Counted from the stretch's first letter, positions 1-12,550 are shown. The stretch: 64,000 bases of DNA from Doris montereyensis (GCA_037039925.1 JAXRKP010000325.1:17501-81500), one strand, 5' to 3'. Numbers and translations: made by a program. The notes: generated by a model from the letters alone, not told the origin.

Positions 1-281
1 ATATCAGCAATCATTTATATTGGTATTAGCTACAATATTGTCAAGTTTGGTGCTTTTACTACGATTTGCACAATTGTTACATTAACTGACTCCACTACTC
101 GAAGCAATCAAGATCGGACTTCGAAGACTGAGCTAAAAATAACTCGAAACAGTCACGATCGGACTTCAAAGATGGAACTAAAAATAGTGGAGTCAGTTAG
201 TGTAACAATTGTGCAAATTGTAGTAAAAGCACCAAACTTGGCAATATTGTAGCTAATACCAATATAAATGATTGTTGATAT
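1..281. repeat. Long inverted repeat (fold-back) at window edge
   Basis: Bases 1-96 and 186-281 are near-perfect reverse complements, so the segment can fold into a hairpin with a ~90-base loop. The loop itself holds two diverged direct copies of a ~40-base unit sharing GATCGGACTTC. The pairing reaches the first base, so the element may extend out of the window. It is probably a fold-back MITE or an inverted duplication. No coding capacity is seen. Confidence 0.75.
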
Positions 282-289
282 AGAACCAC

Positions 290-1130
290 CCTGAGAAAGT
301 ACCCTGAATGACCAAAACTGACCAGTGAAATGTCCACTATATTTGTATAGTAAAAAACTTCCTGAGCTGACCAAATTGTGAGAACAACGTGTATAATCGT
401 CAATAAATGCTTCATGGAAGGGCAGAGTAAAGTTATCATAACTTATTATTGACAAGCGCAAAAACTATGATGACCGTTTGACCGTGAATGACCAAAACTG
501 ACCAGTGAAATGCCCACTTTATTTGTATAATTTTAAAAAAACTTCCTGATCGTCAATTGAGTGCCTCATGGAAGGGCAGAGTAAATTTATCATAACTTAT
601 TATTGACAAGCGCAAAGACTATGATGACCATTTGACCGTGAATTACCAAAACTGACCAGTGGAATGTCCACTTTATTTGTATATTCTAATAAAAAAATTC
701 CTGAGCTGACCAAATTGTGTATAATCGTCGATGAATGTTTTATGGAAGGCGGAGCAAAGTTATCATAGCTCACTATTGACAAACTATGATGACCGTTTGA
801 CCGTGAATGACCAAAACTGACCAGTAACATGTCCATTTTATTTGTATATAAAAAAAACCTTCCTGATCGTCAATAAATGTCTCATGGAAGGTCAGAGTAA
901 TTTATCATAACTTATTACTGATAAATGCTTAGACTATGATGACCGTTTGATAGTGAATGACAAAACTGATCAGTGAAATGTCCACTTTTTTTGTATATAT
1001 AGAAAAAAAACTTGCTAGACTGACCAAATTTTGAGAACAACGTGTGTGAATGTCAATCAGTGTGTAATAGAAGGACAGAGTGGGTTTATCATAACTTAAC
1101 ATTGACAAGCGCAAACACTATGATGACCGT
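290..1130. repeat. Tandem repeat, unit about 160 bp, about five copies
   Basis: Five imperfect copies share the ordered blocks GACCAAAACTGACCAGTG, TCCACTTTATTTGTATA, CTTCCTGA, TCATGGAAGG and TTATCATAACTTATTATTG. Copies start near 300, 480, 640, 810 and 945. The minus-strand open frames here repeat the same short peptide and are by-products of the repeat. Confidence 0.75.
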
Positions 1131-1636
1131 ATGACCAGTATTACTGAACGTCCGGCTAAATTAATTTGACCAATTGAACAAATAAGCAAGATTTAAACAG
1201 AAAATTGAAATATAAGTATTTGGGTTTTGCTTATACTTAACAATCAAGACGACAAAACAATAGTAATAAGTCCTGAACTGACCATTAGACCGATCAATAC
1301 AGAAAAGAAAATCCCATATTTTTGCTGTTTGGTGTTACAATTTGTTAGATTTAATCTTATTTCACATTTTAACTAACACTGAAACTGTGAAGAGGAAAAC
1401 ATATATAAGAGAAAACATCGTGTATCGTATTCGTGGTTCAATAATATTGACCATAATGACCACTAGAGAAATTGCTTTAATCTTCTAGCCAGGGTAAATT
1501 GTTGTTATTTGTTAAAATCATACTCTTATTTACAAAGAAAGTCACCTAATTGTATAAGAACGCAAAATATCTTATTCAGTACCGGTATCTACAAAACTAA
1601 TCATACATCAACTTTAAGAGCATTACTTTGTCATCT

Positions 1637-1675
<39 letters not shown>

Positions 1676-2685
1676 CAAGCGCACATAAACAAACACACAT
1701 AAAAATGTACACTTTGAACATCGCGGTACACAAATTTTATTTTTTTCCTATGCAAGACCCACAAAAGCACATTTCTGAACAAAGAATTGCAGCCTTCCTG
1801 CAGCCACATCTTGTTTTACACACTTTACGGCAGCCGCAATTTGAGCAGTTCGTGGCAAGATTTGGATGCTTCAGGACATAGGTGTCCAGAATGGAGCAAT
1901 GCTACTGTCATTGAGAACCCAGTCTCACTCAGTGGGAATTTCTTTTGAGGTAATAGCTGACAGAGAATTTCAGCCATCGTGTGTAATTTGTGTGGTCCAT
2001 GGCAAACAGCAAAGGCGTTAATTGATAAAGTGAATCTATATATGATTCAACACCTCTTTCTCTTTCTAATCTGATGAATTTTAAGATCGTAAGCTCAGTT
2101 TCAAGGGTCAATGACTAGTAGAAAAATGTTCGACAACATTGCTTTGACTCCTTGCACCATATTTCGAAGGCTTTGTCGTTTCTAATTGTTTCATCATCAA
2201 TTGCCTGAAGGTATCCGTCTTGTTGGAGATAATAACGAGCTGCGGCGGTAACTTCATGCGCCAAGAATTTAGATTATCAGGAAAGAAGCAATAGATTTGT
2301 ATCTAAAAGAACAAAGAAAAGAAAGAAAGATACAAAAATTCGTTTATTCCCTATACAATAAAAACCCATTCTATACTAGCACAGACGATGACAATGTTTC
2401 TCATAATATGTCCACTTACATCATATCTATATTATTATTGTTTTTCTATGTTATATAAGATAGAATGTCTGAATGTGAATTTTGTTTGTCACGTGACAGT
2501 ACAAAGTTGTCTACGATCGAGTGCGTTTTTCTTGCCACTCCCCTCAGTTACTCCCCTTTGTCTACCTATTCTAGTTGTGTTTTAATGTTTTAGGTAGAAA
2601 TTTTTTCATAACTTTGCAAAAATTGTATCATGTGACCAAGTCAATTTTCTCATATGAAATCAATAGAATTATCTTATTTTATCTG
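1131..2685. other. AT-rich intergenic DNA with a CA microsatellite
   Basis: A (CA)n run sits at about 1637-1674. No conserved coding sequence or splice structure was recognised in the rest. Short minus-strand open frames have no recognisable motif. Confidence 0.5.
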
Positions 2686-2689
2686 TGTA

Positions 2690-3117
2690 CTCATGTATGT
2701 ATGTATGTTATGTGTATGTATGTATGCATGTATGCATGTATGTATGTATGTAGCGTACGTACGTACGTATGTATGTATGTATGTATGTATGTATGTATGT
2801 ATGTATGTGTGTGTGTATGTATGTATGTACGTACGTGGTACGTATGTATGTATGTATGTATGTATGTATGTATGTATGTATGTATGTATGTATGTATGTG
2901 TCTATCTATCTATCTATCTATCTATATATCTTTCTATCTATCTATCTAGCCAGCTAGCTATACTAGCTATATATCCATATATCTGTTTGTCTGCCTTCCT
3001 GTCTGTCTGTCTATATGCAAAGAGACCTAGCTTTATATTTATCCGTCTATCTATCTATCAATCCCCCCCGTCTGCTTGTCTGTCTATTTCCCCTAACTGT
3101 CTGTCTTTCTATATAAT
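2690..3117. repeat. TATG/GTAC and CTAT tetranucleotide microsatellite
   Basis: The tract is almost purely (TATG)n with GTAC interruptions up to about 2900. It then changes to (CTAT)n and decayed CTGT/CTAT words. Open frames across it encode only Tyr-Val-Cys-Met or Leu-Ser-Ile-Tyr repeats and are artefacts of the period. Confidence 0.95.
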
Positions 3118-3534
3118 TTGAAATATACATGTGTATGACTAGATCTAGTAGAATGAAATTTAAAATATACAACTGGCTAACTTATTCATTGCAATGATTC
3201 TGGACATTAATACGGTTTTTTAAGAAACATTAATTATTATTATTTCTTCTGCGTATATCTACACTATACAATGCAGTCATCTATAAAATGTAATAATACT
3301 TTTTAAAATATGGATATATCTAATTGATTTGCAGCTAATCCTTCCGTAAGAAGGTAATTTGGTATGATGACCACATAAAATACACTGATATCAGTTCAAC
3401 CTGAGTACATTGAACTTTGTTAGGATTAAATTACAAGCAGTCAGTAATTGATTATGTCAAACATTTCAAATAGCAATTTCGGCAATGTCAACAATAAGAT
3501 GATGCAAGTAATACGAAGGCCCACACAAGACTTT

Positions 3535-3846
3535 AAACAACTAATGCATTAATGAGATAAAAAAAAAGAAAAAGAAAAGTAAAGCAAACTCCTTTCACGC
3601 CATTATGGTCCATAGACCCGGAGCTTATCCTGGTTTCTGTAGCGTGAAGCAGAACATGCGATAATAATAACCTCTTAGACAGGACGCTGGTCTGACTTAG
3701 GTTTAAAACTCCCAAGTTAGTGCATGCCCTTTTGCACCTGGGTCGAGTCGGGAAATGGACGTCGGGGGTGATTTTGCTAAGATTCGAACCTGGGACCTCC
3801 TGATTCCAAGTCCGGCAAGCTATCCACTCGGTCACCGACGCCATTT
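3535..3846 (-). mobile_element. tRNA-derived SINE-1, minus strand
   Basis: Reading the minus strand from 3846, a tRNA-like head (GGTGACCGAGTGG A-box, GGTTCGAATCTT B-box) is followed by the SINE-1 body: a GTGCAAAAGGG segment, ACCTAAGTCAGACCAGCGTC, the TAATAATAACCTC block and a TATGGACCATAATGG end. An A-rich tail lies at 3560-3580. The same body recurs at 8.0, 10.6, 14.5, 30.6, 36.7, 41.1 and 47.7 kb. Confidence 0.8.
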
Positions 3847-4109
3847 AACGAGGTCATTGCATATTATTAAAATGTATAACGTATGTATACGTGTCATAAT
3901 TATAATAATTGTTAATTTTCATGTATTTGTCGACTTTCGTACCCCCACCCCCATGAATTTGATTCCACCGGACTAGCAGCCAGAAGCATGTACATGTATT
4001 GTCACTGACGAGCGTAATGGTCTGAACGCTGTCTTATGGTGATGGGACCTACGTTGTAACTGTAGAGAATAGAAAATATAATTTAGGAAGTTTAGAGCCG
4101 TACTCTTTG

Positions 4110-4325
4110 ATCTCTCGGGTGGCAGAGGCAGCGGCTAGGGGAGACGGGGGGGGAGCGGGCACATGGGTGACGGGGAGTCGAGAGATAGGGGGGAGAGGTA
4201 GAGCGAGCTCGAGCGCCGTAGCGCGCGAGCAGAGGAGAAAGAGAGAGCGAGAGGAGAGGACGCGCAGCGTAGCGGCGGAGCGACAGCGCAGACAGCCCGC
4301 ACTCCTCATCCTCTGCCCCCGCAGC
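4110..4325. promoter_or_regulatory. GC-rich, CpG-containing island; possible promoter
   Basis: This ~200-base stretch stands out as G/C-rich and CpG-rich (GAGCGAGCTCGAGCGCCGTA, CGCGCGAGC, GACGCGCAGCGTAGCGGCGG) within AT-rich surroundings. It lies about 2.8 kb upstream of the first candidate BRCA2 exon and directly before a CT tract. A promoter role is inference from composition and position only. No TATA or initiator element was identified. Confidence 0.25.
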
Positions 4326-5623
4326 GCTCTAGCTGCTCACTCTCTCTCTCTCCTCTCTCGTCTCTCTCCCGCTGCTCTCTCTCTCATCTCTCTCTCTCTC
4401 TCACCTCTCGTCTCCTCTCATCTCTCTCTCTCTCTCTCTTCAGTCTCTCTCTCCTCTGTCGTCGTCTCTCTGCCTCTCTCTCTCTCTCGTTCTCTCTCCC
4501 TCTCCTCTCTCCTCATCTCTCTCTCTCGTCTCTCATCATCATCTCTCTCTCAGCTTCATCCTCTCATCCTCTCTCGTCTCTCCACTCGTCTCTCTCTCTC
4601 TCTCTGTCTATCTCTCTGTCTCTGTCTCTGTCTGTCTGTCTTTTTTCACCCCCTATCTGTCTAAGTCAACGAAAATCTGTCTGTCTCCATGAGTACATTG
4701 CATCTATTACTCTCAGATCATAATATCATGATTTATTATTATCTCTCTCAGAAAGATCTCTCTCTCTTTCAACTCTGGGGTTACACAGCGCTTTGTGCGT
4801 GGATTTGTCAACGGGCGGGCCCAGTTGGGCACACACACATCGGACACATACAAATACTAGAATATGTTTATGATTATCTCTCTCTTCTTTTTTATTGTGA
4901 TGGCAATCCAAAGTCTCTCAATCTCTCTATACTCCAGAACAACTCAACATCTCTCTCTTTGATCTGTTCTCTCTCAGAGCTGTCACTGGAAATTAATTTT
5001 TTTATCAATGTATGACTGAAACTCTCTAACAGGACGATTTTCTCTGGAAATCAACAGGAAAGAGCGAGAAGATTTCAACGCAGCAAAGATGAATACACAT
5101 CAAATCTCTCTGACATTGGCGAGGAGTCTGTCTGTCTGAGTTTCTGAAAACGACACTGTCTGTCTGACTGTCTGAAAATTCTGTAATGCAAGTCTCTCTC
5201 TCTTTAAAAAAGATTCGATTCTCTCTCGTTGAAAGAGGACTCTCTCTCTTTGATGCACTAGAGAAGATGACTCAGTCTCTGACTGACCTAGATGACCAGG
5301 GATCTCCCTCTAGCTGAACAGAACAAGCCCTCCTGGATCTCGCTCCCCTCCCCCTGACACCTCTCCCCTCCCCCTCAAAGGAGTCCCTCGCCATCTCTCC
5401 CTCTCCCAAAGACTCCCTCTCCCTCCCCCTCCTCTCTCCCTCTCCCCTCTCCCTCGCCATCTCTCCCTCGTTCTCCCTCTCCCTCTCCCTCTCGCTCTCT
5501 CTCTCTGAAAATCTCAGTAATAAAAGGAGAGAAGGAGATCTAAATCTCTCTCTCTATCTATCTCTCTCTCTCTCTCTCCCCCTCTCCCCTCTCTCCCTCT
5601 CCCTCTCCCTCTCCCTCTCCCTC

Positions 5624-5702
<79 letters not shown>

Positions 5703-5769
5703 GTATATAGTATATATCTCTCCTCCCCTCCCCCTCCAGAGACAGACAGACAGACAGACTCAGACAGAC

Positions 5770-5805
<36 letters not shown>

Positions 5806-6190
5806 AGAAAAAGACTCTCTCTCAAGAACGAAAAATAGGATAACTATAAGACAGATCTCTATCTCTCTGGGTCTAGAAAGAAGAAATGAGGAGAAGGAGA
5901 AGGGAAGTATCAATAGGCAAAAATTTACACTGATGAAATATAATATAATATACATTACAAATGTATCCATGCAATATGAATATAAACAACTCTATATCGA
6001 AATTCTCAAAAATGCCGAAGTATGTCCATAACTGGTGCTTTACGTTATCGGAGTATGTATATCACTATACATATATATATATATATATCTCCCTCCTGCC
6101 CTCCTCCCCTCCCTATGCCTCCTCTCTCTCTCTCTCTCTCTCTCTATATCTCTCCCTATCCTTATATATATTTCTCTCCTTCTGACTATC
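4326..6190. repeat. Very long CT/GA-rich low-complexity region
   Basis: The + strand is dominated by CTCTCT from 4326 to 4660. CTCTCT islands then pepper otherwise unique sequence from 4690 to 5260. Dense CTCCCT follows to about 5620, the pattern flips to pure (AG)n at 5627-5698, and mixed GA and CT tracts plus (TA)n continue to 6190. Ser/Leu- and Arg/Glu-rich open frames here are artefacts. Such mirror polypurine/polypyrimidine DNA can adopt triplex structures (known for the class; not shown here). Confidence 0.9.
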
Positions 6191-6887
6191 TCCCTTTTAT
6201 TATTTTCCTCTGACTATCTCCTTTATTTTACTTTTTTTCATATTTTTATTTCATTCTAGATCTGAACCTTCCATTCTCGCTCTTTCTTCATCCCCTTCTA
6301 CTACGTTTCTTATCATCTTTTTTTTCTTTCTTTCTCCCTTTCTGTTTTTCTTCTGACATCATATGTGTGATGCACCAGGGTAGTAGTAGATCTAGATTCT
6401 AGATATTTGTTTGTTGTATAATGAAGGGCTAAACCCCAAACGTCGTGTTTTTCTGTCTTTATTAGTGGAGTTGTCACATATTGTCATATTATTTCGCCGT
6501 TAAAATATGTATAACTAGGCCAAGAACTTGAATATTGTTACTAGCGTTGCAGTCAACCCCGCCTCACCTGATATGGTAGTGAGACATCGAAATGCTCTTG
6601 CGTGTTCATCGAAAAATCTGAAGATTAATACGTCGACTCTGACTCTGACTTTCAAGTATTTCAAGGGACGCATCTGAGGCGTTGGTGATGATGAGCAGCA
6701 AGAGGAAGAAGGAATCTATTGTGTATAAATCCCAAATAGAGACCATTTATTGCAGTTTGATCTCGCTTCAAACTTTTCTTATTTCCTGTCTGAGTTCATT
6801 CAATTCTGAAGGCCACTGATTTTTACCATCTTTTGAATTCACGAACCAAAAACCGAAACTCTATCACGTCAGTGACTCTCATATAAA

Positions 6888-7384
6888 ATGAACATCAGAA
6901 ACTGTGGGAATTGTAACATCTTATTTCGGAAATTCCTACCCTCTATTATTTGTAGTGAGACTAAATCAGAGAACGATATCCGTGATCACGCCAGGTGTCT
7001 GATTGGAAAAAGCGTCGGACGGGGTCGCGTGTTGAAAGCTGAGGATGGCAAGATTCAAAATCGGGAATGGAACGCATTCACGATGAGAGCAATAGGGTAG
7101 CGGAGAGATTTGTAACCATCTTGAAACACAACTTTGTACTCAAGATAACATTGCAAAACATCGTGGAAGTGTTTCAAGAATCGGTTTCTTTAGATCTTTC
7201 GAACCGAAGCAAATCAACGTAAAGCCAAATCCCTCCATTTCTTGTTCACAAGCCGAACAGTCACCGTGGCTAAGGCTAAAACATTTCGTCCCTGACTTTG
7301 CTGAAACAGTGTCCCAGAAAGAAGCTCTAACCTCGCTCAATCATCACTGCGTCCATCCACTAAACCCCCAAGAGATAATAAAAG
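6888..7384 (+). CDS. Candidate first coding exon(s), possibly BRCA2 N terminus
   Basis: An ATG frame starts at 6888 and stops at 7100. A second + frame runs open from about 7099 to a good donor, AAAG|GTAATG, at 7384. The second frame reads protein-like and includes IGFFRSFEPKQ (about 7179-7211) and SPWLRLKHF. The FF-x-x-F pattern followed by a Trp/Phe patch is reminiscent of the BRCA2 N terminus, where human has PTFFEIF and then the PALB2-binding NWFEEL. A one-base slip near 7095 would join the two frames. The similarity is weak, so this could instead be an unrelated exon or chance. Confidence 0.3.
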
Positions 7385-8009
7385 GTAATGCAAGCTGATG
7401 ACCCCAAATGTTCATCTGTTCAAGCTGGTGACACTACTGAAGATCATCACGTACCGTGTGACATTTTACTTCTTTTGCACAAATTGATTATCTATGAATT
7501 AAAAAGTGTTAGAAATCATAAATACATAATACAATTGCATTCTATGGCTTTCTTAAGATGGGAGTGTGCGCTATACATAGAAATTATATTATTATTATTA
7601 TTATTATTCCCTCTTTGTTGTTGTTTTACTGTTTTGAATAATGCATGAGGTAAATAAGGAATAATATAAAACAACCAAAAACATCAAACATGTTTGATTA
7701 ACGTTGCGTCTATTTTGACACCTTAGAATCTATATATAGAAGTAATGCCTTCACTTGTTATACTTTATGAGAATTTCATATTCCATTGATCACACACATT
7801 TCATTGTATAGTTATCATAGTATCAAAACTGACACTGATATGATATTGCATAATTGAATAGTTTTGTTATCATGCTATCTTAATGTTGTATGTTCTTCTA
7901 TAACTTGAGAGAAATACAAAAATTGGGAGAAAGGAGAGAGAGAGGAGACAGAGAGAGAGAGAAACTACATAGATAGTGAGAAATGAGAGAGAAAAATAAG
8001 ATGAAGAAA
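7385..8009. other. AT-rich stretch with a decayed LINE-type ATT tail
   Basis: GGGAGTGTGCGCTATACAT at about 7560 followed by (ATT)n to 7611 matches the 3' end of the LINE-B copy near 48.9 kb (GGGAGCGTGCGCTACATAA then ATT repeats). Nothing coding is seen in the remainder. Confidence 0.45.
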
Positions 8010-8303
8010 AAGTGAAAACTGAAGTTCCTTTAAGGCCATAACGGCCCATAGAGCCCGATCTTATCCCAGTTTCTATAGCGTCAAGCGGAAAAGGTGATAT
8101 AATCACCTGCTTGATAGGACGCCAGTCTGACACAGGTTTTATGTTCAAGCTGACTGTATTTGGGTCAATGGGGAAATGGGTGTTAAGTCTATTCAAACAA
8201 CACGTCGGTGAGGGGGATGGGGGATTTATTTTGCTAGATTCGAATCCGAATCTCTGACGATCTGAAGTCCGGCAGCCTACCCACCCGGCCACCGACGACA
8301 CTA
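8010..8303 (-). mobile_element. tRNA-derived SINE-1, minus strand
   Basis: It carries the same ordered blocks as the copy at 3.5 kb: GGCCATAACGGCCCATAGA, ATCCCAGTTTCTATAGCGTC, AATCACCTGCTTGATAGGAC, GCCAGTCTGACACAGGTTTT and the tRNA-like head at 8238-8303 (GATTCGAATCC, GGCCACCGACG). The body is interrupted by diverged sequence around 8145-8215. Confidence 0.8.
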
Positions 8304-10550
8304 ATTGGCATGAGTAGAGTGGGGAAAGAAAAGAAAACTGGGGTATGAAGTCAAAGGAAACGAAATAATAAGAATTGTAAGACGGTATCTAATTGTTGTC
8401 CTCAGGCTGTGTTTATAATTTATTATTGTCATTCTTTTGTGTTAATCATTCCGATTGTCATAATAATACATTATACATAACGGATCTGACTGTCAATGTT
8501 ATTATCTTTCAAACAACAATTATCATACTAGATCTACGTCATGCATAACTAGTGTGCTTGGCAATATTATATCAAATAATTATAAGTATACACAGCTAGT
8601 CTTGTTATCAATAATATGTTCTATCAAACGATTGTCATAGTAATTCATCATACATAACTAGTGTACTTGTCAACGTTATATCAGTCTGTTTTCTTCGAAA
8701 ATAGATTATTTTGTTTCTTATAATTTTTTAATTCAACTTCTTATCGTTCCTATGTGTAGTTTTGAGGACCTTCCTACTTTTAATGGAGCTTGGCGCTAGT
8801 TTCGCTTTTGCAAAGTTTGCAGGTTTGCATATTTTTGCAATGGAATCCACACGAACACAGCAAAACTTCAAAAATATATTGCCAAAGAAATCTTTTTCTG
8901 TTTATTGTCCTTCCAATTAAGTTCCGATGAATTGAGAAAGGTGGGATATTAATGTTTCATCTCTTTTGTGTATTTCAATTTCCCTCCTCACTCACTGTAG
9001 TGAAGTGTCTAGATCTATACTACTTGTAGTATTGTATTAGTGTAAGTGTACTACTGTAATGTTCATCATATTGTGAACGTAAACATCCTTGAACTGACCT
9101 AAAATTGATAGAATCTAGATCCAGCCCTAGTATGATCTAGACCCAGATCTAGATCTAAAGGTCTATCATCTAGATCTAGAGAAGCTAGATCTAAATGATT
9201 CTTGATCTAAATAAAAGACTGATTTAGTTATGGTACTGTCGGTACAGCTGGTCAGTTTATTTGTCTATTAAAAGTTCTCTTTATAGTGTCAATAAAACAT
9301 CTTTTTTATTTAATTAAAGAAATAAAAGCTATCATTTTAAATTTAAATACATGTTCTGTTCTTTGTTCCATTCAATAACTAACAAGAATCTGTTGAAGAC
9401 TTGTGGTCATGGGTCTATGAATTGGTTGTATTATTGCCATTAACTTTAAATGTAGCTAGATCCAGATCTACTAGTGTCCTGGAGTGAAAATTTTCTCTGT
9501 TTTGTTCTTATCAATTTAACTTATGTATAGGTGTAATGGGCATGGTGTACTGAGTTGAAATATAATATATATATATATGTTGTTTTTTCCTGACGCTCCG
9601 GTTGCCATGGAAACAGTGGCCATTATCAAGAAAACTTCTGTTCATTTCTTTGTTTTCCCCCATCATCATCCATGCCAAATTTCATGAAGATACGTTGAGA
9701 AATAAAAAAGTAGACAGGAAAAAGGACTGTCAAGAAAATCATAGTTTTCTCTTATTTTCTGTTATTTGAATACCTTTTTTCTCCCATAAACCTAAGAAAA
9801 GAGTAGGATAATACTTTGAAACATCATAAAACCTTGAGAGGCTCGCAACTACTTCTTATTGATACTGTTTCAAATGCACCGCCACCTTTTTACTCATTTT
9901 GAAGATGGTGCCTTTTGATAATAGGGGCACGAAATATGTTCCATATTTTCCGGAGGATCTAAGTCAATATTCATAATAGATCCTCAAATAAGTTTGTTTT
10001 GAATAGCTTTTATTGTGACAATCAGAATGGGTACCAACTTGCCGTCCTTTAGATATTTCTAGCTTGTATTGTATAATAGCTGTGTTGAAAAATAGGCCTG
10101 TATAGTTTCTAAGCATTCGTATAAATTCAAAGAATGGATACTGAGCTCCTTTTATTATATCATTATGATAGGAATGAACTGCTTTATCTCTAGTATGATA
10201 GACTAAATTTGTCCCATTTTTGGCAAAAATGGCATTTCCAGACACCCCCCCCCCCCCTAAGTCGGCATAACCTTGAATATGGCATCATCGAACCAAATGC
10301 TCCACCATGGAGAGTTCAGATTGTGGTTGTGAAGGATGACCTTAATAGAAACGTAATACTTGAAAGGAATGACTTTGCATCTAATGTAATAGACTATTCA
10401 CAAAGGATAAATATCTAGACCAAGTTTTATCTCTTCCAAAATCCAAGACCTCATAAATGTAAAATTCAGTCTTCTCAACTGTCGATTTGAAAGTGCTTAT
10501 TATCAAGTAAAACTCAAAAGGAGTCTGACAAAAAGTACATAATGTATGTT
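8304..10550. other. AT-rich DNA without recognised genes
   Basis: The stretch has clustered AGATCTAGA palindromic words (9118-9190), a short (TA)n at 9563-9580, and a CCGGTTGCCATGGAAAC motif at 9598 resembling an RFX-type X-box (inference). A C homopolymer sits at 10245-10257. No exon with recognisable similarity was found. Confidence 0.4.
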
Positions 10551-10554
10551 CTTT

Positions 10555-10755
10555 GGAAAAGACACTTCACACGCATTTTCTTCACTCGACGCAGGTGCCA
10601 ATGGTTATAAATACTAGCTTGGGAGTTTAAAACCTGCATCAGATCAGCGTCATGTCCAGGAGGTGATTACTATCACTTGTTTCGGCTTCACGCTATAGAA
10701 ATCAGGATAAAGTCGGCTGTGTGGGCTATAATGGCCTTGAGGGAACAACTTTTAT
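10555..10755 (+). mobile_element. SINE-1, 5'-truncated, plus strand
   Basis: It starts within the body (GGAAAAGACACTTCACACGC) and runs through the GCTTGGGAGT, ACCTGCATCAGATCAGCGTC, GGAGGTGATTACTATCACTT and GGGCTATAATGGCCTTGAGG blocks. The tRNA head is absent. Confidence 0.75.
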
Positions 10756-10912
10756 TTTATTTTTTTGTGAAATTTCTAATCATGTCCAATTTCAGGTTTC
10801 AATGCAAAGACGCTTAGAAAGTAATTGTACACATAAACGTTATGTCCTTAAGATCTTAAATTTTTAATACTTTTTCTTGTTTATAATGTTATTCTTACCT
10901 GCTTGCCTTTAA

Positions 10913-11135
10913 GGAATGGGACTCGGTAGGCAAGCTGCCAGCCTCTCAACCAAAAGGCCATGGATTCAAGCCATGCAGACGGTTTGAAAACAGTTCTCAT
11001 CACCTAGTCCCATCAGAGACGGACAATTAAAAAGGAGGTCCCATCCTTGGCTATTTACAAGGCAAAGTCCAGGCAAAATTAAAAATCCTCCAAAAACACC
11101 CAAGATCATCCAAGTAGTTGTGGATTTGGGTACAA
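10913..11135 (+). mobile_element. SINE-2, plus strand, internally deleted
   Basis: It opens with GGGACTCGGTAGGCAAGCTG, then CAGCCTCTCAACCAAAAGG and a B-box-like GGATTCAAGCC. It continues with ACCTAGTCCCATCAGAGACG and ends in GTTGTGGATTTGGGTA with an AAAT tail. The CAGGTAGGTGGATCGACACC block is missing. Confidence 0.75.
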
Positions 11136-11267
11136 ATGAAATAAGTTTTAAAACAATTTTCAAGGAGATCGATGATACAAGATTATCATCCAGTTGCACA
11201 AATTACATGCCATGACAATGCACAGCATTTTTGTTGTAATTTTTCCCTTTGTTACTGTTCTTTCCAG

Positions 11268-11482
11268 GGAACTTTTTGCACTATGGATTTGTACGTCATC
11301 TAACGAATAGGTTCTATTGGAGTTGGTTTCCACATGTTTTAAGAAAGAAGCAGAGCAGAATTTGAGTTCATTAAAATATAATGGAACTGTGTCAATGTTG
11401 TCGGAAAGTCCATAAAGATTCCGCTGCTGTCTCTGGGGGAAACTGCGGAAGACGAATGGCTTCATGATGATGCCTTTGACGG
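11268..11482 (+). CDS. Candidate BRCA2 N-terminal exon (human exon 3-like)
   Basis: A good acceptor (TTCTTTCCAG|GGAAC) and donor (GACGG|GTAATT) bound this segment. One + frame gives LKYNGTVSMLSESP (about 11367-11408), which resembles the human BRCA2 stretch FKEQGLTLPLYQSP. A neighbouring frame then continues IKIPLLSLGETAEDEWLHDD to the donor. Joining them needs a frameshift near 11408, and another stop lies upstream at about 11308. The minus-strand frame over the same bases is its shadow. The pattern fits the gene order, but the match is short. Confidence 0.35.
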
Positions 11483-12550
11483 GTAATTAAACAAATTTGT
11501 TTAAAAAGTTTAAATATTCAATGAGTTTTTCTATAAATCCACTTTTGAGTATTTTTAAATTCTCAATAACGTTTCTTTTTTAGAACATATGATTGTCCAT
11601 GCCATGTGTATCAAAATCGTGCTGGTGTAGGAAAGTGATGCACTATTTCAAATTTTCATCTTAAAATTTTTAAGTCTCTCATCAATGTTACCTGATTGTT
11701 GTGACTGTAAGTTTTGTGTGAGTTAATAATTTTGGTGTATTGATTTCTTTTACTTACTGTTAATGTTATGTTGTTTTTTAATGCTTGTTTTTTGGTGTTC
11801 ATTAACAAAATTGATTTTTGATTTTCTTTTATTTACTGTTAGTGTTATGTTGTTTTTAAATGCTTCTTTTCATTACTCTATGAAGCAAAGCACATACAGT
11901 AGTCGCTGGATAAACACATACTTTCCTCTGTTGACCAATTTTTTATTATAATAAATAACAGTGTGTAAAGACACGGTCGACACGCATAAAGCACGCTTTT
12001 TCTCCGCAACTTCATACCCATCCATTAGAGGCCTTAAAACGAGTATTTTGTTGAGCTTTTGTCAGGAATAACAATAACACGAGAACAGATGGCACACTTT
12101 AGCGAGCAATGCTAGGTGTAGGGCAAACGTGTCACTACTACACAAGTGTGTCAGTCTTCTTCCATTTCTAGCTTCATTGTCTGTCGAGTCCAAGCACTAC
12201 CCAGACGAAGGTGTCAGACAGTCTTATGTCATGTCTGGCCTACACTGTCGATCTCGTTCCTCAGAGGGAAGGGGGGGAGATTTGTGGAACTGATTTCTTG
12301 ATGTTCAAAGACTGTCTGTCCAGATATTATAATTATTCTGTGGAGCATAATTTTATCGATCGACTCAGGTGCGTTATAATTGGCTGTGACAGTGAGCGGA
12401 GATTTCATGCAATGGAATAGACTATGATCGGTGGCGATAGTGACAGTTGATGCACACACTCACTGAAAAGAGCAAGGGTGTGAGGGCGGGGCTTAATGTT
12501 CACAGACCATGAGTGATTGGCTGGAGACCCTTCCCTCCCCTGTTCAACTG
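11483..12550. other. Intron-like AT-rich DNA
   Basis: A duplicated ATGTTGTTTTTTAATGCTT-type segment lies at 11763-11870. A segment at 12150-12420 with a plausible acceptor (TTCCATTTCTAG at about 12170) shows open frames but no recognisable similarity. No gene is called. Confidence 0.35.

Noticed and set aside
2575..3121. Tyr-Val-Cys-Met-rich frames of 62-155 codons
   Set aside because: They are products of the TATG/GTAC tetranucleotide repeat.
4107..4664. 185-codon frame rich in Arg then Ser/Leu
   Set aside because: The second half is CT-repeat translation, the first half lies in the GC-rich patch, and no domain or homologue pattern is recognisable.
12211..12420. 69-codon + frame near a possible acceptor
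   Set aside because: No similarity to BRCA2 or another family and no phase link to neighbours. Left as unexplained intron sequence.
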